Of a stretch of DNA of 64,000 nt, positions 33,872 through 43,648 are shown in pieces. Source of the stretch: Candidatus Altarchaeales archaeon (lineage in GTDB: Archaea; Altiarchaeota; Altiarchaeia; IMC4; SCGC-AAA252-I15); contig WJMO01000011.1 of assembly GCA_014727915.1 (NCBI GenBank), positions 21,466 to 85,465 of the forward strand, read 5' to 3'. Every line of letters starts with the position of its first letter. Within the stretch, counting starts at the first letter, position 1. Below the pieces are notes generated by a model. It was not told the origin of the DNA. It searched no databases and saw only the letters and a program-made list of their open reading frames with translations. The translations under genes and the position numbers were made by a program.

Positions 33872-33885
33872 ATATAATATTAAAT
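33872..33885 (+). promoter_or_regulatory. AT-rich promoter of the giant surface-protein operon
   Basis: ATATAATATTAAAT. Its centre is about 23-27 bp upstream of an ATG at 33900, not of the ATG at 33946. If a leaderless spacing applies, the transcript begins at the short leader ORF. Confidence 0.45.
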
Positions 33886-33899
33886 AAACTGCGGTCTCC

Positions 33900-33944
33900 A
33901 TGTTTCGGTGTTTGAACGGGGTATTGGAGAGGTTGTGGGTTTAA
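33900..33944 (+). CDS. 14-codon leader ORF upstream of the giant surface protein
   Basis: ATG to TAA encodes MFRCLNGVLERLWV. The stop is one base before the ATG of the 1645-aa gene (TAACATG). The TATA box position fits a leaderless start here. The probable ribosome binding site of the large gene (GGAGAGG, 33926-33932) lies inside this ORF, so its translation could open or block initiation downstream. Product function not expected. Confidence 0.4.
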   Translation: MFRCLNGVLERLWV

Positions 33945-33945
33945 C

Positions 33946-36900
33946 ATGAATCCGATAGTTCGGCCTGACAGAAAGAGCAAGATACCGGAGGTAGCCGCCG
34001 TTCTCCTCGTCCTTTCAATGCTCTCCCTCTACTTCATGGGCTCCGGGATAACGGGTTATTCGGTCGCCTCCAACATCTACCACAGCGACAGCGTCGATAT
34101 CGCCTTGACGGGGAGAAGCATAGCTGACGTCACGCTCAAGTCGAAGCCCCTGTCCCTGCGGGTGTCGGGTTATGCGCTGGGCGGGGATGCGGTGGACATC
34201 TTCCTGAAATCCGGCGATGACTGGCTGCTGATAGCGAACGCCTCCTCGATGGAGGAGGTGGAACCTGACCTGGACGAGGACATATCGGAGGTGGTTTCGC
34301 TGATCAACTCCACCGCAGGAGTTTCCGAGGAGATCCGGACCCGCCTGGACTACGCCGGCAACAGCTCATGGGACGCGGACAACGACGGCCGGGAGACCAT
34401 GCAGTCCGCGATAGACTTCACCGTCGAGAACACGGTCTTCACAGGCGACTTCGATGAGGATAAGCTCTGCACTGTATGGGAGGTCTACTCAGTGTACTCC
34501 GGGAACCTGACCGAGATGTGCTATGGAAACGAGGACTGCTGCCTCATATACGGGCTTTCAGCCGCTCCGGAGAGCAGTTGGGACGACAAGTTCTACCTGC
34601 CCTACGGCAGGTACAGTGCGCTGGAGAAGAACGTGGTGGGTGCGAAGGTCGTCTACGCCGACGTCGACCTCTCCCTTGAAAGCCAGGCCTACACCATCTA
34701 CCGGGGCGGGTGGGACTTCAAGAAAGCCATGTTCTACGTTCCAAAGTTCAGGTTCACCAGCGAATGCCTGGAAACATGCTCCCTCAAGAACGGTTCAAGG
34801 GATGCTTCCATAATGGCTGTCGTCGGCGAGCACATAAAGCTATACCTCGACTCCGTAGAATACGTTGGGGAGGGTTTGGGGGGTGTTAACTACTCCTTCG
34901 CGGGCATAAGGAACCTCAATGTGTCGGTGTCGAACAAGGAGGGGGATCCCGTCGGCCATTACCTCTTCACATCAGACGGGGAGACGGTGGACTTGAAGCT
35001 GAGCTCTGAGCACATGGCAGCGGACCTGCAGTCCTCCGTGATGGTCATAACCTCGCCGGTAGAGTTGCCTGAGGACCCCATTCGTAAGACCTACTACAAG
35101 GAAGAGCCTGCGTCGACGACCGTCGCATCCGAGGTTGTCATATACGGGTTGAGGAACGCCCCCGGCGCCGTTGAGGCGGTGTTCGACGACGTCTCCGACG
35201 CCAGCGTGCGCACGGGCGTTGCCGCCTTGACCGAGGGTTTGGAGTTCGATAGCATGACCGTCACCCTGCCCAGGTACGGTGGGGTGACTGTCGTATCAGA
35301 GTGCGTGGACTTCAACAGGGAAGAGTTCAGATGCCTTCTGTGGGAGCCCTACACCTTCAACTTCACATCGACAGATTGGAACGTGTCCTTCACCTCTGAC
35401 CACAGCGGAGTATACGCTGGAGTGAATGTCAGCGTCGTCGACTACATAGTAGAATATGGAAACACGACGGTCGTGGGCGCTAGGACCGAAGGCGACGTCG
35501 TGACGTGGTCCACTAGTATAGGCACTCAATACAGCGAGTCTCTCGAGTTCACCGCACTGTTGGAAGTCCCCGACTATGCCGAGAACATATCCATCGTCGA
35601 CGACAAGACAGGGTTGGACCTTGACTTCGAGGATGTTTCAACGGAGGGGTCGGGTGTCAAGACATTGGAGGTGATGTTCCGGGGCAGCGGAGAATACACC
35701 ATCTACTACATAACATCAGGGCCTTTGAAGGCAGAGCACGCTCCCGTGGAGGAAGGCGGGCTGCTGACCAAGAGGGTCGATATCACCAGCATAACCCCCT
35801 ACGAGGATTTCATCATATACTCTCAGGCCGAGAATGCCAAAGCATCGAGGATACGGCTTTTGGAGGTTTTGGACGGCCGCAGCGTGGACATAACCGACGA
35901 ACCCCGATTCAACGTCTCCCTCGAGGACGTCGACGGCGACGGTGGCGTGGACTGGGTGTATTGGCTGCTCGCAGAAGGCGGCAACCGGACCTTCGACCTC
36001 GTCATCGACAACAGGGAGAAGATCATGAACTGGACCAGCGAGTATGTGAGGACCTACCGGTTATCCGACGATGATTACCTTTCTGAGGTGTCAGTGGTTC
36101 CCGTCCAATACGAGGGTGAAAGCGGTTGGGTGGAATATGATACTCTGCTGGTGGACAGCGGCAGGTCAGGCTACGACCTCAGATCCTCCGGCGCCGAATA
36201 CACCGCGTACTTCAGCAGGTCATCATATAAGCCGGTCAGGGTAGAATACGACGGCGAATACGTTGACTCCACGCCAGCGGACGCTAACGGTGTTTCCGCC
36301 CTGGTGAGCGGGGACACCATCGCATACTATGGCATATGGGCTGGTGTGGACCTCTATTACACTGTGACTCCCGGCAGGCTTGTCATGGAAGCTGTGCTAT
36401 TGAACGGGTCCAGCCAGCCCAGGCTCCCCTACCAGTTGGATGTACCCCGAACAAGGGAGCTCAGGGAAGACGGCAGGGGCGGATTAGGAGTCTATGACGG
36501 GGAGGGCAACCGCCTTTTCGGCGCGGTGCAGGCCTATGCGGTTGACTCTGTGGGACGTCGGGCGGAGGTCCAGGGCGGACTTACAGTCAAAGGCCGGGAC
36601 TACGTACACACGCTAGTATTGGACGAGGACTACTTGGAAGATGTGGTGTATCCCGTCTCTGTTGTTCAGGCCTGGGATGTCGGGGTTGCGGTGCCTTCGC
36701 TCGTGGGTGACGCGACCGAGGACGGGATGCACTCTAACACCTCGTCAATCATACTCGGATCAGTCGGCGATGACGTCTTCCGCGGCTACGCCGACTTCAA
36801 CGTCGGAGCGTTGGAGGATTGGATGACATTGACCGGTTTGAAGCTGTCATTCAACGTTGAGAGTCCGCTGTCAGGTTGTGATAACTGCTCTTGCGTCGTC

Positions 36901-38883
36901 AATCACATGGGTGGTTCGGCGGCTGGTTACCTGTCCACGGGCGGGGGGGACATACACTGGGACATAGGCAACGGAACATCATACGGCAGCGAACCCACAT
37001 GCGACGTGGCTGGCGCGAAGGAGGTCGACCTCGGCTTCAGAGGCGAGCGCGCGCTGTCTGAGAGCATGGGTTCGGGATTGTTCACCGTTGGCATCGTGTC
37101 ATCCGCAGAATATGTTGAAGGCGGGGGCGGAGTCCTCACCTCAACGGACGGGTCAAGGGGCGAAGGGCTGAGGCTTTCAGTCCAGTGGACGAGGGGCACC
37201 ACGACCACCCTCCCTTACCTGTACCTGGATGACATCTCAGATATGCAGTCCAGCAGGCGGTGCGCCTACGATGAGGGTGGCAGAAGGTACCACTGTACTT
37301 CGAGGGATATCATCGTGAACGGGACGGTCGATCTACTGGCGGTTGGGGAGAACAGCAGCCGGAACGCTGACTTCAAAGCGGACGGTAATTTCACAATAGT
37401 CGAGGGCGGAGCATTGCGGTTGGCTGGCAGGAACCTATCATGGGCTGGCAGCCACGGGATAGGGCAGCCGGACGGCGGAGACCTCACAGTCGAGGCGGGG
37501 GAGATAACAGTAGATGGGCTGTTGGACGTGAGCGGCGGCTCATACTCTTCGAAGACTTACAGCATGAATGCAGGCGACTCAGGTTCCATAACCTTGAGGG
37601 CTTCCGGGCATGTGACGGTCCTTGGCTCTATCGTAGGCGTCGGAGGTGACGTGGACGTTGAGAACTTCGAGGGCGACTTCGGGGGGAGGGGCGGTACTGT
37701 GGAGGTCATGTCAGGGAATTCAAACGTTTACTTGGGTGATGTGAGGTTGGATGCTGGCGTCTCCAACAACCAGCCCGGCCTTGATGGGGGCTCCCTCGGG
37801 GTGGAGGCCTCTGGCAGCGTCATCATCTCAAGGTTCTCGGCGGCTGGCAGCCTCTCCCAGTATGACAGCGGCGGCGATGCTGGCAGCCTATCTGTGAGGT
37901 CTGTCAATGACATAGAAGTCGGTTGTGTGAACGTGTCGGGCGGTTTTGGCGGGCTCGGAGGCGGAGGAGCGGGGGGGCTCGTGTCCTTGGAGTCTGACTT
38001 CGGGGACATAAGGCTGACCTGCGACTTCCATGGTGTTTCAGGCGGGTCTAACACCGGCTTCACCGGCCGCGCCGCGAATCTCACTTTCATGGCGCTCGGA
38101 GGTGACGTGGACTTGGACAACATAACGTTCTACCTCTACGGCGGGTCTGACGTCGGCGAGGGCGAAGGCGGTGACGGTGGATCTCTCACACTCTACGCTG
38201 CCGATGCGCTTTTGGGCTATGGTCTCAACCTCTCTGGTGGTTCTTCGGCGGGGGGGACCGGCGGCGACGGCGGAAGGGCGAGGGTCGAGTACTGCTGGGA
38301 TCATAGGAGCGCATCCTACGAGGATGTCAGAGGGGGTCCGGGGCCGTTGTATGATGGTGTTAACGGTTCCGTGACTTTGGTGTCTCAGCCCAGCTGGTGC
38401 ACGGTCGCGTCCATCACCACCACGACTACGACGTTGCCGGAGCCCATCACGGTTTCGTTGAGGGACCGGGGTAGGATGGCTGAGATGGGCTTGAAGTTCA
38501 CTGACCGGGATGGCAATGAGCTGGCGGGCTTGCCAGGGGACAGGAAGGTCCAGATCAGGGATAACGCCGGTAAGAGGATAATGGAGTTCACAGTGACGGG
38601 CGAGTTCAACCTCACATCCTTGGTGGCGACCACCTTGGACGACCGGGTCTTTGTGGACTTCGAGAGGTCAACGGGCGTGGAATTGGAGCATTCCATCTTC
38701 ATAGACGCGAGCGGCAAGCGGGGGGCGTATATCTGCCCGAACGCGGAGAGGATTAACGAGGTCTACTATGGCTGTCCGGGCATGGTGGTCTTCTACCACA
38801 TCGAGTGCATTCAGGGGTCTGCCAAGCAGGGCCTGACATGCGACGTTCACAAGGGCGATTACAGGATAAGCGGATTAACATGA
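33946..38883 (+). CDS. Giant cell-surface protein with glycine-rich beta-helix
   Basis: 1645 aa. N-terminal membrane segment (about 14-36) ending GSGITGYSVAS, a pattern common in surface proteins of some archaeal groups. Residues ~40-900 are beta-rich modules with many N-x-S/T sequons and Asp loops (DVDGDGGVDWVYW). ~915-1000 is a stalk-like module (FRGYADFNVGAL) with a Cys cluster (CDNCSC). ~1125-1470 is a Gly-rich repetitive region (GSLTLRASGHVTVLGSI, GGSLGVEASGSVIISRF), read as a right-handed beta-helix. A Thr-run linker (about 1488) and a C-terminal Ig-like domain with four Cys end it. The stop overlaps the next start. Likely adhesion or S-layer-associated; ligand unknown. Confidence 0.85.
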   Translation: MNPIVRPDRKSKIPEVAAVLLVLSMLSLYFMGSGITGYSVASNIYHSDSVDIALTGRSIADVTLKSKPLSLRVSGYALGGDAVDIFLKSGDDWLLIANASSMEEVEPDLDEDISEVVSLINSTAGVSEEIRTRLDYAGNSSWDADNDGRETMQSAIDFTVENTVFTGDFDEDKLCTVWEVYSVYSGNLTEMCYGNEDCCLIYGLSAAPESSWDDKFYLPYGRYSALEKNVVGAKVVYADVDLSLESQAYTIYRGGWDFKKAMFYVPKFRFTSECLETCSLKNGSRDASIMAVVGEHIKLYLDSVEYVGEGLGGVNYSFAGIRNLNVSVSNKEGDPVGHYLFTSDGETVDLKLSSEHMAADLQSSVMVITSPVELPEDPIRKTYYKEEPASTTVASEVVIYGLRNAPGAVEAVFDDVSDASVRTGVAALTEGLEFDSMTVTLPRYGGVTVVSECVDFNREEFRCLLWEPYTFNFTSTDWNVSFTSDHSGVYAGVNVSVVDYIVEYGNTTVVGARTEGDVVTWSTSIGTQYSESLEFTALLEVPDYAENISIVDDKTGLDLDFEDVSTEGSGVKTLEVMFRGSGEYTIYYITSGPLKAEHAPVEEGGLLTKRVDITSITPYEDFIIYSQAENAKASRIRLLEVLDGRSVDITDEPRFNVSLEDVDGDGGVDWVYWLLAEGGNRTFDLVIDNREKIMNWTSEYVRTYRLSDDDYLSEVSVVPVQYEGESGWVEYDTLLVDSGRSGYDLRSSGAEYTAYFSRSSYKPVRVEYDGEYVDSTPADANGVSALVSGDTIAYYGIWAGVDLYYTVTPGRLVMEAVLLNGSSQPRLPYQLDVPRTRELREDGRGGLGVYDGEGNRLFGAVQAYAVDSVGRRAEVQGGLTVKGRDYVHTLVLDEDYLEDVVYPVSVVQAWDVGVAVPSLVGDATEDGMHSNTSSIILGSVGDDVFRGYADFNVGALEDWMTLTGLKLSFNVESPLSGCDNCSCVVNHMGGSAAGYLSTGGGDIHWDIGNGTSYGSEPTCDVAGAKEVDLGFRGERALSESMGSGLFTVGIVSSAEYVEGGGGVLTSTDGSRGEGLRLSVQWTRGTTTTLPYLYLDDISDMQSSRRCAYDEGGRRYHCTSRDIIVNGTVDLLAVGENSSRNADFKADGNFTIVEGGALRLAGRNLSWAGSHGIGQPDGGDLTVEAGEITVDGLLDVSGGSYSSKTYSMNAGDSGSITLRASGHVTVLGSIVGVGGDVDVENFEGDFGGRGGTVEVMSGNSNVYLGDVRLDAGVSNNQPGLDGGSLGVEASGSVIISRFSAAGSLSQYDSGGDAGSLSVRSVNDIEVGCVNVSGGFGGLGGGGAGGLVSLESDFGDIRLTCDFHGVSGGSNTGFTGRAANLTFMALGGDVDLDNITFYLYGGSDVGEGEGGDGGSLTLYAADALLGYGLNLSGGSSAGGTGGDGGRARVEYCWDHRSASYEDVRGGPGPLYDGVNGSVTLVSQPSWCTVASITTTTTTLPEPITVSLRDRGRMAEMGLKFTDRDGNELAGLPGDRKVQIRDNAGKRIMEFTVTGEFNLTSLVATTLDDRVFVDFERSTGVELEHSIFIDASGKRGAYICPNAERINEVYYGCPGMVVFYHIECIQGSAKQGLTCDVHKGDYRISGLT

Positions 38884-41204
38884 GTTCAATGGCGAAGTTA
38901 TTGCACGGGAGGAAGGGCAGGCTGGCGTTGAGAGGTTCAGCCTACACGCTGATGTTCCTGGTATTGGTTGCGTCAGTCTACTTCACTCCTGAAGCAAGCT
39001 CCCAGGGTGGCGGTCCCCTGCCTCCTGGCTCCGGGTTCGGCGGGGGTTGGAGCATGGACACTTCGATAACCCAGTCGAACGCGAGCTTCTTCGGGGAGCG
39101 GCTTACCGTCAATTCGGGCCATAGGATATCGTTCGTCGACGACGTCAACCGCGACGGCTATGACGACATGATAATCGGCGCCTACAACGCCTACGGCGAC
39201 CCCGTCGGTTCTAAGAGGGGCGAGGTCTATCTTGTCCTGGGCAGCTGGGAGTGGCAGATGGACACGAACCTCAGCGACGTCAACGCCAGCTATGTCGGGG
39301 AGGCCGACGATGATTATGCGGGGTTTGCTCTCTCCTTTGCGGGGGACGTGAACGCAGACGGATTCGCGGACTTCCTGATAGGCGCCTATGGAAACGACGA
39401 TCCTGAGGATACCGGCGGTCAGAGCTACCTTATACTGGGCCGTGCTGAGGGTTGGAGCATGGACTCTGTTCTGACGTCCGCCAATGCGAGCTTCTTCGGG
39501 GAGCGGTCATACCAACGCTCAGGCCATGGAGTGGCAGGGGTCGGGGATGTGAACGGCGACGGCTTCGACGACTTCATAGTGTCGGCGTCATACGACAGCG
39601 AACACGGGACCAACATAGGACAGGTGTACCTTATAATGGGCAGACCCGAGGGTTGGAGCATGGACACTAACCTGAGCGAATCGAATGCGAGCTTCTTTGG
39701 CGAAGCTAACTCCGACTATGCGGGACATCATCTTTCATTGGCGGGAGTTGGTGACGTGAACTCTGATGGCTTCGACGACTTCCTCATAGGATCAGTATAC
39801 AACGACGAATTCGGGCCTAACACAGGACAGTCGTACCTCATCCTTGGGAGGCAGTTCGGGTGGGCTATGGACACGAACCTGAGCATGTCCAACGCCAGCT
39901 ATTACGGCGAAGCGACAGAAGACTACTCCTGTGTCACAGCTTCCGGTGCGGGAGACCTGAACGCCGACGGCACATTGGACTTCCTGGTGGGCGCATACTA
40001 TAACAACGAAAACGGAGAGTATTCCGGCCAGTCTTATGCGCTGTTCGGAGACAGCGGAGCCTGGACCCTGGACAACAATCTGAGCAAGTCCAATGCCAGC
40101 TTCAGGGGGGAGCGGCAGCAGAGCTATTCTGGCTGGCATCTCTCGGCCGTCGACGACGTGAACGGCGATGGCTTCGACGACTTCATGGTCGGAGCGTACC
40201 TGGACCTCGAACACGGATCTGACTCCGGCCAATCGTATATGCTCTTCGGCAAGAGCCGGGATTGGAATATGGACACAGGCCTCGGCGATTCCAACGCCAG
40301 CTTCTACGGGACAGAAACAAGCCCACATGGCGGCTCCTACTCCGGTTACGCGCTCACGGGCGTGGGGGACATGAACGCGGACGGGTTCTTCGACTTCTCC
40401 ATCGGAGCCTACAGGGAGAGCGAGCACGAGCCCCTATCCGGCCAGACTTACCTTTTCTACGGGGACAACAGCAGCTACGTGCCGATGACCATAACCTCCG
40501 TGTTGTTGGGGAATGAGAGCGATTACAGGCCGGCGGGGAACTATGTCATCGTCCCAGGATATGACAGCAGATTATACGTGAACGTGACCGCGACCGGCGG
40601 CAACGCGAACTTCCGGGATGTGGTGCGGGTGTGGGTTAACAGCAGCTCCGCGTCTAAGCCCATCAAGCTCATGTGCGTGGAGACCGGATTGGACACCAAC
40701 GAATACCACGGGGTCTTCAGCGTCCGCAAGGGAGCCAGCATACAGCGGTTCCGGAAGGTCCAGGTCGCGAACATGACCAACATAACCGTGGCGGGAGTAT
40801 ACGCGGAGGACGTAAATGACGAGATACGGGTGTTCTACGGTTTGGAGAATACTAATCCCGTATTCGGCTACTACATGTACCAGCCTAATGAGACGTTCTC
40901 CAACGACACCTACATAAGCTCACCCACCGGCGCGGACACCAACTACGGGAACAAGGAGGAACTGAAGGTCGGAAGATATGATTCGAGCAACATCTACCGG
41001 AGCCTGCTCCGCTTCGACATATCCCTGATACCCCCCGAGGCCAACGTCACACGTTCGATACTCAGCCTATACCTGTACAACGCCACGTACAGCATAGACG
41101 ACCGCCCCTACAACCTCACAGGCTCATGGCTGGAGTCCCAGGTAACCTGGAACAACCGGCAGACGGGCACGGCATGGGGTAGCGCAGGCGGAGACTACGT
41201 CTGA
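38880..41204 (+). CDS. Secreted seven-bladed FG-GAP propeller protein
   Basis: 774 aa from the ATG overlapping the previous stop (ATGA). Signal-anchor at about 20-38 (AYTLMFLVLVASVYFTPEA). Residues ~56-530 are exactly seven FG-GAP repeats of 66-68 aa: W(S/A)MD...SNAS(F/Y)xGE, then GDVNxDGFDDFLIGA, then GQSYLILG. Seven blades is the number in integrin-alpha heads. Each repeat has an N-A-S sequon in the same place. Residues ~680-774 are the first half of a DNRLRE-type stalk domain (NDTYISSPTGADTNYGN, SQVTWNNRQTGTAW), and the protein stops inside it. Confidence 0.88.
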   Translation: MSSMAKLLHGRKGRLALRGSAYTLMFLVLVASVYFTPEASSQGGGPLPPGSGFGGGWSMDTSITQSNASFFGERLTVNSGHRISFVDDVNRDGYDDMIIGAYNAYGDPVGSKRGEVYLVLGSWEWQMDTNLSDVNASYVGEADDDYAGFALSFAGDVNADGFADFLIGAYGNDDPEDTGGQSYLILGRAEGWSMDSVLTSANASFFGERSYQRSGHGVAGVGDVNGDGFDDFIVSASYDSEHGTNIGQVYLIMGRPEGWSMDTNLSESNASFFGEANSDYAGHHLSLAGVGDVNSDGFDDFLIGSVYNDEFGPNTGQSYLILGRQFGWAMDTNLSMSNASYYGEATEDYSCVTASGAGDLNADGTLDFLVGAYYNNENGEYSGQSYALFGDSGAWTLDNNLSKSNASFRGERQQSYSGWHLSAVDDVNGDGFDDFMVGAYLDLEHGSDSGQSYMLFGKSRDWNMDTGLGDSNASFYGTETSPHGGSYSGYALTGVGDMNADGFFDFSIGAYRESEHEPLSGQTYLFYGDNSSYVPMTITSVLLGNESDYRPAGNYVIVPGYDSRLYVNVTATGGNANFRDVVRVWVNSSSASKPIKLMCVETGLDTNEYHGVFSVRKGASIQRFRKVQVANMTNITVAGVYAEDVNDEIRVFYGLENTNPVFGYYMYQPNETFSNDTYISSPTGADTNYGNKEELKVGRYDSSNIYRSLLRFDISLIPPEANVTRSILSLYLYNATYSIDDRPYNLTGSWLESQVTWNNRQTGTAWGSAGGDYV

Positions 41205-41211
41205 TAACCTG

Positions 41212-41219
41212 CTTTTATA
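41212..41219 (+). promoter_or_regulatory. TATA box of the 139-aa surface protein
   Basis: CTTTTATA, 27 bp before the ATG at 41242. It starts a new transcript after the propeller gene. Confidence 0.6.
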
Positions 41220-41241
41220 CTGTTTATGTATATAGTAGAAC

Positions 41242-41661
41242 ATGACAGACCATCACCCTCATAGGCAGATGAGGATACCCATAATCCTGATATTGACCCT
41301 TGCGGTGATAATACTATCCGCTCTACTTATGGTGTCCTGGAACCGGCAGAATGTCCAGTGCACGGTACCCAGCAACCTGAAGGTACAATACGACCAGCCT
41401 AGAGTCTCGCAGTTGGACGGGACTTACTGGGCGTGCAGCACCTGGGTTTGCAACCGGCTGATGACACCCGCCGAGTGGATTAACAGGTACTGTTTCGTGC
41501 AGGAACAGGATACCGTATGCGGCATCCGGGACCAGGCAGGCAACAACTACGTTGTGCCCTTGAACCAGCTGAACGTCTCCGCCATCCAGGAGTGCGCAGA
41601 GTTCCTCTGCCTCCAGGAATCCCTGGTAAGGAACGCCTCCCACATACTCCCAGCACCCTGA
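41242..41661 (+). CDS. Small Cys-rich membrane-anchored exported protein
   Basis: 139 aa. Short basic/His head, one TM helix (about 10-32), then an external domain with eight cysteines (QCTVPS, WACSTWVCNRL, RYCFVQ, TVCGIRD, ECAEFLC), probably paired. No family recognised. It has its own TATA box and lies between the propeller and the A/B surface cluster. Confidence 0.7.
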   Translation: MTDHHPHRQMRIPIILILTLAVIILSALLMVSWNRQNVQCTVPSNLKVQYDQPRVSQLDGTYWACSTWVCNRLMTPAEWINRYCFVQEQDTVCGIRDQAGNNYVVPLNQLNVSAIQECAEFLCLQESLVRNASHILPAP

Positions 41662-41701
41662 AAGCCAACCTCTTTTATTCCTGGAAAGCCAAATAACCTA
41701 T

Positions 41702-41709
41702 AATATATA
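41702..41709 (+). promoter_or_regulatory. TATA box of the A/B surface cluster
   Basis: AATATATA centred 26 bp before the ATG at 41732. Confidence 0.6.
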
Positions 41710-41731
41710 TTCTACTACTAGGTTGTAGGCC

Positions 41732-43648
41732 ATGGATGAGGGGATAACACTTAAAATAACCTTGAAACAGGTATTACTGGTTTCCATCCTCGGTGTTTTT
41801 CTATTGGCTCCCGTCATCTCACAGCAGGACACGCCAGGCCTCCGGGAGGAGGATGGCTTGAATCATGTGTGGTTGAAGTACCGGCTAGGGCCGGGAGTCC
41901 GCAGGAACACATTGGTTGAAGACACTGGATATTCCCTCACATATAATGCGCGGCCGTTGATGAAGCCGTTGGTTGTGAATGAGGGCGGGCATCGGGTGGA
42001 CTTGATGATCGTTAACAAGCCACCCTTTGTGGATGATGAGAAGGGCTGGTTCAACCTGTCCGAGCCCAGCGCCGAGGTCGCGTGGGCTGCGTTGACGTTG
42101 AACCTCAGCTACAACAACGCCACCATAATCTTCGAAAGAACACTCGACTTCACCAACACCTCGGTGTTCAACATCACACGGGACGTTAACCTCAGCTACA
42201 ACTGGGTGGAGATAGACACGGCCACGCTGAAGCCGCTCAACAGGCACGCGAAGATAATACTCTCCAACCTCACATTCAACGCCGTGAAGATAGAGAAGAA
42301 CTACGCCCACTGCACAGACTGCACCGTACTCAGCTACCAAGGGGGCAGGGCGGTGTTCAAGGTCGTGCCCACGCTCCTCAACTACCGGGCGGTGGAGCTC
42401 GCAGGATGGATAAACTGGGACCTCATAGACCTAACGAGCGCGTGGATAGGCAGCACAGACAACAACCTGGGCGTCATACTGGTCGGCGAAGAAGGAGAGG
42501 ACGGCACCCTAAGGCAGTACTACAGCTCCAACGACACCACATACGGGTACTACCCGAAATTGGAGGTCAACTACACCCTCCGCGACCAGACCTTCTACAA
42601 CAACGAGACCCTCACCGACGTCTGGGACCTGGACAACTACTTCCACGACCCAGAGGGCATGACCCTCTCCTATACGCAGTCAAGCGACCACCCCAACATA
42701 CAGGTGACCATCGGCGGCGACAACACCGTTGACATACAGGCGATAGACAACTTCGCAGGAACCCAGTATGTGGTGTTCACAGCCGACGACGGGCTTTCAG
42801 GAGTGGCCACAAGCAACAACGTCACACTCACGGTATTGAACGGGATAACGACCACCACGACCACTCTGGCAAACTACGATCCCATCGTGTTCGAGGTGAA
42901 GGGCCCCGACCCGGTCGCGTTGTTTGTGGGCACAGTCAAGAACGTCTCCTACAACGCCTCAATATTCGACGAGGACGGATGCGCCGAGATAGAGGCCGCA
43001 CAGGGCATATTCTGGGACACTACCACAGCAGTCCACTCAGACACTGCCGACGACAACGAACTATACAAGAACACCAGCTGCGACATCTCATGCACAGGCG
43101 ACGACGGCATAGTCAAGTGCGGGTTCAACCTGAAATACTACGCGCAGCCGTCGGCCGTCTGGGCGATCAACATATCCGTCCGCGACGACGACAACAAGTG
43201 GGCCCACAACACCACCACAGACGTGGAAGTCCAGGACCTGGTGGGCGTCAACGCCGTAGAAGGCTCCATAGACTTCAGCGCCACCGAAGGCGGCAGCATA
43301 GACCTGGGCCAATCCAGCTCGGACGACACCGTGCTGACGGTGCAGAACTACGGCAACGTCATACTGGACATGCTAGCTTCTGGCTCGGACCTAGCATGCG
43401 GCGTCGGCAGCATAGGAGTCAACAACGTAAAGTATGACTCACAGTCCGGCCAGGCCATAGGCAGCATGTGCCAGCTCACAGACGACACAGCAGACACATG
43501 CCCCGCGTTGGAGGCCAGCTACGACCTGGCCAAGACCATATCCGACACGCCCCAGGAGGACCTCATATACTGGAAGATACAGATACCCGCCTCCGGTGTC
43601 GGCGGCTCCTGCTCGGGCACGGTGACCATAACAGGTGAGAAATCATGA
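41732..43648 (+). CDS. Surface protein A1 with conserved C-terminal domain
   Basis: 638 aa. Signal peptide (VLLVSILGVFLLAPVISQQ). Residues ~90-285 include a segment like the second half of a DNRLRE stalk domain (WINWDLIDLTSAWIG, YYPKLEVNY). ~290-375 is a cadherin-like repeat (LDNYFHDPEGMTLSYT). A Thr linker follows, then ~385-500 an Ig-like domain with disulfides. Residues ~505-638 are the conserved C-terminal domain shared with A2 and A3 (IDLGQSSS, CGVGSIGVNNVKYD, IPASGVGGSCSGTV). The stop overlaps the start of B1, so A1 and B1 are a co-translated pair. Confidence 0.8.
   Translation: MDEGITLKITLKQVLLVSILGVFLLAPVISQQDTPGLREEDGLNHVWLKYRLGPGVRRNTLVEDTGYSLTYNARPLMKPLVVNEGGHRVDLMIVNKPPFVDDEKGWFNLSEPSAEVAWAALTLNLSYNNATIIFERTLDFTNTSVFNITRDVNLSYNWVEIDTATLKPLNRHAKIILSNLTFNAVKIEKNYAHCTDCTVLSYQGGRAVFKVVPTLLNYRAVELAGWINWDLIDLTSAWIGSTDNNLGVILVGEEGEDGTLRQYYSSNDTTYGYYPKLEVNYTLRDQTFYNNETLTDVWDLDNYFHDPEGMTLSYTQSSDHPNIQVTIGGDNTVDIQAIDNFAGTQYVVFTADDGLSGVATSNNVTLTVLNGITTTTTTLANYDPIVFEVKGPDPVALFVGTVKNVSYNASIFDEDGCAEIEAAQGIFWDTTTAVHSDTADDNELYKNTSCDISCTGDDGIVKCGFNLKYYAQPSAVWAINISVRDDDNKWAHNTTTDVEVQDLVGVNAVEGSIDFSATEGGSIDLGQSSSDDTVLTVQNYGNVILDMLASGSDLACGVGSIGVNNVKYDSQSGQAIGSMCQLTDDTADTCPALEASYDLAKTISDTPQEDLIYWKIQIPASGVGGSCSGTVTITGEKS

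Noticed and set aside
39047..40467. Direct repeats of about 200 bp, considered as a possible CRISPR-like or tandem DNA repeat
   Set aside because: They encode the seven FG-GAP blades; repeat identity follows the protein pattern and there are no spacers.
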